A stretch of 64,000 bases of DNA from Heliopora coerulea. Taxonomy: Eukaryota > Cnidaria > Anthozoa > Scleralcyonacea > Helioporidae. Shown here in pieces: positions 60,656 through 64,000 of this stretch (its first letter is position 1; each line of letters opens with the position of its first letter). The translations under genes were made by a program, and so were the position numbers. Where the stretch lies: the NCBI GenBank assembly GCA_030142905.1, contig JASJOG010000007.1, positions 3,243,501-3,307,500 of the forward strand. Reading direction: 5' to 3'. The notes beneath the pieces are model-generated. The model saw nothing but the letters and a program-made list of their open reading frames with translations, did not search any database and was not told the DNA's origin.

Positions 60656-62672
60656 GTTGACTTTCAAAAGTTGCTTTCTTGATATCGAACTTGTCTTTAG
60701 TGTACGTTTGGTACTTCAATGTATAACTTGAAACATCAGGTTCTTTATCCTCAAACAGCACCAGAGATCCAGGACAACAGCCTTTTAGTTTCAACGTTGG
60801 CTTGGGAAAAGTAATTAAAGGTACATAGTGTGACAAAAATCTCCAAAACTACTCTTAATCACCCTATGCAAATCTTAACAAACGAACGTTTATATTTGCT
60901 ACTATTATTCTAAGGTTGGGATGAGGGCTGTCTTACCATGAGTAAAGGCGAAGTGGCGAGATTCATCCTCCAGTCACACAAGGCATATGGGGCAGGAGGC
61001 TTCCCTGCTTGGAAATATCCTTTGTCAAGCTGATTGCGCATTTTCCATTGCTAAATGACCTTAAACGTAGCGAATTACAAGATGTCTTCTTCACACACAA
61101 GGATAGATTTCATTGGAGGTTGCACAACCGGGTGATCAGTCATAGAGTTAAAGGCAGAAGGGGAGAAATACCAACCGGGATCTAATCCTATGGCAAGGTT
61201 GATGTAGAAAGAGGTTTCTTTTCCAACATTATTCTTACCTATGCACCCCATGTAAAACTTTGAGAATCCTGTGAGCCCACCTGATAATAATCTGAAAAAC
61301 CTACTCAATGATTTAGTATGCCCCTGTTAATTTCTAACTTCTTGCCTGGAGGGGTTTATTAACTGGTAATGTGCTGGATCATGATATCACGATACCTTTG
61401 GAAAATGATTTCTGAGCCCCAGATGGGCATCAAACTGGTTACCTCCTGCAGACCAGTAAATAATTTTCAGGAAGCCCACATCACAAATAAACATAGGATA
61501 CTTAGGAAAATACTTTAATAAGGAACTAATGTTTCATCACTTTACAAGCAACATCATCAGAGCTTATAAAGTGATGAAACGTTAGTTCCTTATTAAGGTA
61601 TTTTCCTAAGTATCCTATGTGTTTATTTGCGATGTGGGCTTCCTGAAAATTATTTACTGGGTGATAATCTTTATTATTAGACTTCGATTTCTACCTGGTA
61701 TTTTGATAGCCAAAAACTCTGACCATTAAGCTATCAAAAGTCAGATGGAGCTAAGGTGTAAGTTTGACATATTTGCTGCCTATGTGGCAAACACAATATC
61801 TTATTAGTTCTGTTAAATGCAACTAGTATTATTGAATGTGGACCATAAATACTTGGTGGACATTTATCCTGTTTGAGCTCAATGATTAGAGGGTCTTACT
61901 GGTCATTATAAGGTTATGGATGTGACCTCCATCTGGGCCTGAGAAATAATGTTTTTCTAAGATTTGAGCTTGACGAATGTCCAACAAACATCCATAAATA
62001 TCACAAGGCGGTAACCAGTTAAATCTAGTTACTGCCAATATTTACCATATGGTTGCTGGCATTCTTGCAAGCATGAAAATCAGAGGAAATAAGTATTTTT
62101 AAGACTGCCAATAAGCAGTTCTTCAAAAATTTTATTAAAACTTGACTATTAACAACTTTGTAGCTTAGTTACAATGGCAAGATTATACTAAAAATAGAAA
62201 TAGCTTGGATACTTCTCTGTTCAAATTAACTAGAAACTGTCCCATATCATATTGAATCTAGTATTTGGTATTGTGGTATCCAGCACATCCTTACATACAA
62301 CCTAACACCAGCTTTCTTGTTGACAATGCTATCACTGACCAGGAAAGCAAGAGGGGGAGGGTTATAGCTTGTAAATATGGAGATTTATACTAATTCTTAG
62401 TAGCCATGTCCCATTCTTTAAGAGTCTTTCTTTATCAAGAAAGTTTAGATAATTGGTGTTTGATTTCTGGAAGACCATAGTATTTTGAATGAGAATGTTG
62501 TCAAAGTATTTAGTAAAATTTACCAATGTGAAAATACCTATCTCATATTATGGTGACCTTACAATAACGAGGTCAAGTTTTTCAGACTGTATTTTCTTTA
62601 ACCTTGCATACCATTCCACCTAATGCTGCTCTTCAGTTTGATATTGAACTTTTGAGTATTAATGGCAGATGA
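60522..62672 (+). CDS. FKBP-type peptidyl-prolyl cis-trans isomerase, 4 exons
   Basis: Exons 60522-60655, 60759-60820, 60915-61014 and 62612-62672 join to 357 bases, 118 residues plus TGA. The protein is one FKBP domain: TVHCTGSL, KFWSTRDPGQQPFSFNVG, GKVIKGWDEG, GEVARF, AYGAGGFPAWNIPPN, FDIELLSI. These are the strands and loops that line the FK506-binding active site; such enzymes catalyse proline isomerisation during folding. Length is normal for a cytosolic single-domain FKBP and there is no signal peptide. The KFWST/PFSF version of the central strand recalls plant and bacterial small FKBPs more than human FKBP12. Intron 1 has a weak donor (GTTGAC), intron 2 is ordinary, and intron 3 is AT-AC (U12 type). 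A poly(A) signal AATAAA lies at 62778. Confidence 0.95.
60759..60820 (+). CDS. FKBP exon 2
   Basis: Acceptor CTCAAACAG, donor GTACAT. It encodes (S)TRDPGQQPFSFNVGLGKVIK plus one base of a glycine codon. Confidence 0.93.
60915..61014 (+). CDS. FKBP exon 3
   Basis: Acceptor TATTCTAAG. It encodes (G)WDEGCLTMSKGEVARF to GAGGFPAW plus AA of an asparagine codon, then ends at the AT donor of the U12-type intron. Confidence 0.93.
61015..62611 (+). other. U12-type AT-AC intron of the FKBP gene
   Basis: The 5' site reads ATATCCTTT, the exact minor-spliceosome consensus. The 3' end reads TTTTCTTTAACCTTGCATAC, with branch site TTCTTTAAC (62594-62602) one base from TTCCTTAAC. The branch A is about 10 bases from the AC end, as usual for this class. 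Splicing there restores GFPAWNIPPN exactly. Confidence 0.95.
61453..61660. repeat. 208-bp near-perfect foldback inside the FKBP U12 intron
   Basis: CCAGTAAATAATTTTCAGG opposes CCTGAAAATTATTTACTGG, and the pairing continues through GAAGCCCACATC, ATAGGATACTTAGGAAAAT and GTTTCATCACTTTA to a short loop. On the minus strand the loop reads CTGATGATGTTGC, followed by GTGATGAAAC, the hammerhead-like layout. Confidence 0.92.
62612..62672 (+). CDS. FKBP exon 4
   Basis: It starts after the AC acceptor. It encodes (N)IPPNAALQFDIELLSINGR and TGA, the last strand of the FKBP fold. Confidence 0.93.
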
Positions 62673-62777
62673 AAATTTTGAAAAAGATGCATCTAATAAT
62701 TTTAATTTTTTGTAAGGAGATTTTCCCATTACATGTATCTTTATAGGTAAAATGGAACTTCATCGATGAATGGTAAT

Positions 62778-62783
62778 AATAAA
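62778..62783 (+). promoter_or_regulatory. Poly(A) signal of the FKBP gene
   Basis: AATAAA about 105 bases after the stop codon, on the coding strand. Confidence 0.6.
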
Positions 62784-64000
62784 GGTGAAACTTAAGCATT
62801 GTTTAATCAGTTTATTATTGTAGATTCCCAGTCAGCTGTTAGAATTCTTTTTACCATAAATATATTTCTAAATGTTTAAGAAGAGTAACCTGCAGAAAAC
62901 ACACAAACCAAATGAGCATATTTGTCTTCACATTTTTGTCCTACTGCATTTTCTGATCAAAGCTGTTTGGTTTCAAACTGAGTTATTTCACTGAGGGCAT
63001 TATGGGTAAAATGATAAAGAAGATAGCCTTTCATCCCAAAGCACAACATTAAATGTACTGGTTGAAGTGGAGTGCTCACATTAATATTGTCACACTTTAA
63101 ATTTTTGTCTCTTCACGACTGGTGATATATGATCATATTTTCACTAATTACAAAGTTATGTTATGTTGCATCAATTAAAAAGAGGTAATTGGGTGGAGGA
63201 ACTGTGTAAAAGGTTATACCAAAGAAGACTTGATGGCATCAATTCACTAATAAACAATTATTAAACTAATGAAGCAGCATATACAATGGTATTTTATTGT
63301 CAGCACATTTACTGTCTGAAACAAATTTTATGCATTTACAATAATATTTTCGAAACATTAACCCCATACTAATATTAAGGGCAAATCATATTATACACAT
63401 GTGATGTAAACTCACATAATTGTTTGAAAGTTACAAAATACTTCATTTATAAATGAATTTTCTCAAACTTGACAGAACCCTTATAAAATACCTGTGGAAC
63501 ATTCTGATGGACAAGTTTGTTTCACAATTCAAATTCATATTTGCTTATTGGCATTAACAAGCACAAAAAATATAAGGTACTAGTTTATCAGTTGTTTAGC
63601 TTCATCCATTTTGGTTGATGAGTCAAGTTCAAATTTCATGGCAGAAAACCTTTATGAAACTTCTCAATATCTGTCACAAAAACTTCAGCTTTCTAGTGCA
63701 GTATACTGCACTGATTTGTCCACAAATTTTCATAATCAAGGATTAAGTTAATTGCCATATGAACATTATGGCAACCCAAGGTTGTTTGTAGGTAATTATA
63801 TTAATCTTGGTTTAATGAAAATTTTGAAAACAACTTGAGTCCACTATTTTTACCATAAGCAACAAAAGGAAATTGGAAAATATAAGCACCATATTTGCCA
63901 TTTTGAAAGTTCTGTTTAAAAAAAAAATTACTGTCATATTCTCATCATTGTATCTTTAAAATAATAATGCCACCTTGAGTTTATAGATCCAATAAATAAA
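62784..64000. other. Intergenic, no supported gene
   Basis: AT-rich sequence to the window edge. No exon, open frame of note or clear repeat was recognised. Confidence 0.4.

Noticed and set aside
61015..61032. Exon 3 of the FKBP gene reading through to a stop (AWKYPLSS)
   Set aside because: This would remove the last strand of the fold; the AT-AC junction restores it exactly.

Overview
The window is animal nuclear DNA: AT-rich, gene-poor, with spliced genes, long introns and many mobile-element remnants. A cnidarian, probably a stony coral, is the best guess. This is inferred from the mix of tRNA-derived SINEs, short inverted-repeat elements and an SGNH/endonuclease LINE fragment, together with the intron-rich gene structures. 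No base-level search was possible, so the species is not claimed.

Five protein-coding genes can be supported. (1) A single-exon gene on the minus strand near the left edge (667-1407) resembles the FAM181 family. (2) A complete three-exon DEAD-box RNA helicase of the DDX49/Dbp8 type lies on the plus strand (21374-25728). (3) A complete seven-exon RGS-domain gene lies on the minus strand (27401-48367) and spreads 246 codons over 21 kb. All its splice sites are GT-AG and all its phases agree. (4) A SAP-domain gene of unknown family lies on the minus strand (53443-57559). Three exons are well supported and the last is less certain. (5) A complete four-exon FKBP-type peptidyl-prolyl isomerase lies on the plus strand (60522-62672). 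Its last intron is an AT-AC intron of the minor (U12) spliceosome class.

The rest is repeat-rich. From 7.4 to 12.9 kb there is an old, irregular array of about sixteen diverged copies of one module. From 13.8 to 15.4 kb there is a tRNA-derived SINE with a pentanucleotide tail and a second copy on the other strand. Two short inverted-repeat DNA elements lie at 18.3 and 20.6 kb, the second with a near-perfect 8-bp target duplication typical of hAT elements. The 11.7-kb third intron of the RGS gene holds a polypurine tract, a 257-bp palindrome, a tandem pair of tRNA-like SINEs and other repeats. A 195-bp tandem repeat lies at 49.2 kb and a LINE fragment at 50.6 kb. At seven places, often inside inverted repeats, a sequence of the form CTGATGA - short stem - GAAAC recurs. 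It resembles a hammerhead ribozyme core and may mark Penelope-like or related elements.

The five genes show no sign of working together. They look like independent housekeeping (helicase, isomerase) and signalling or developmental (RGS, FAM181-like, SAP) genes in a repeat-filled animal locus.
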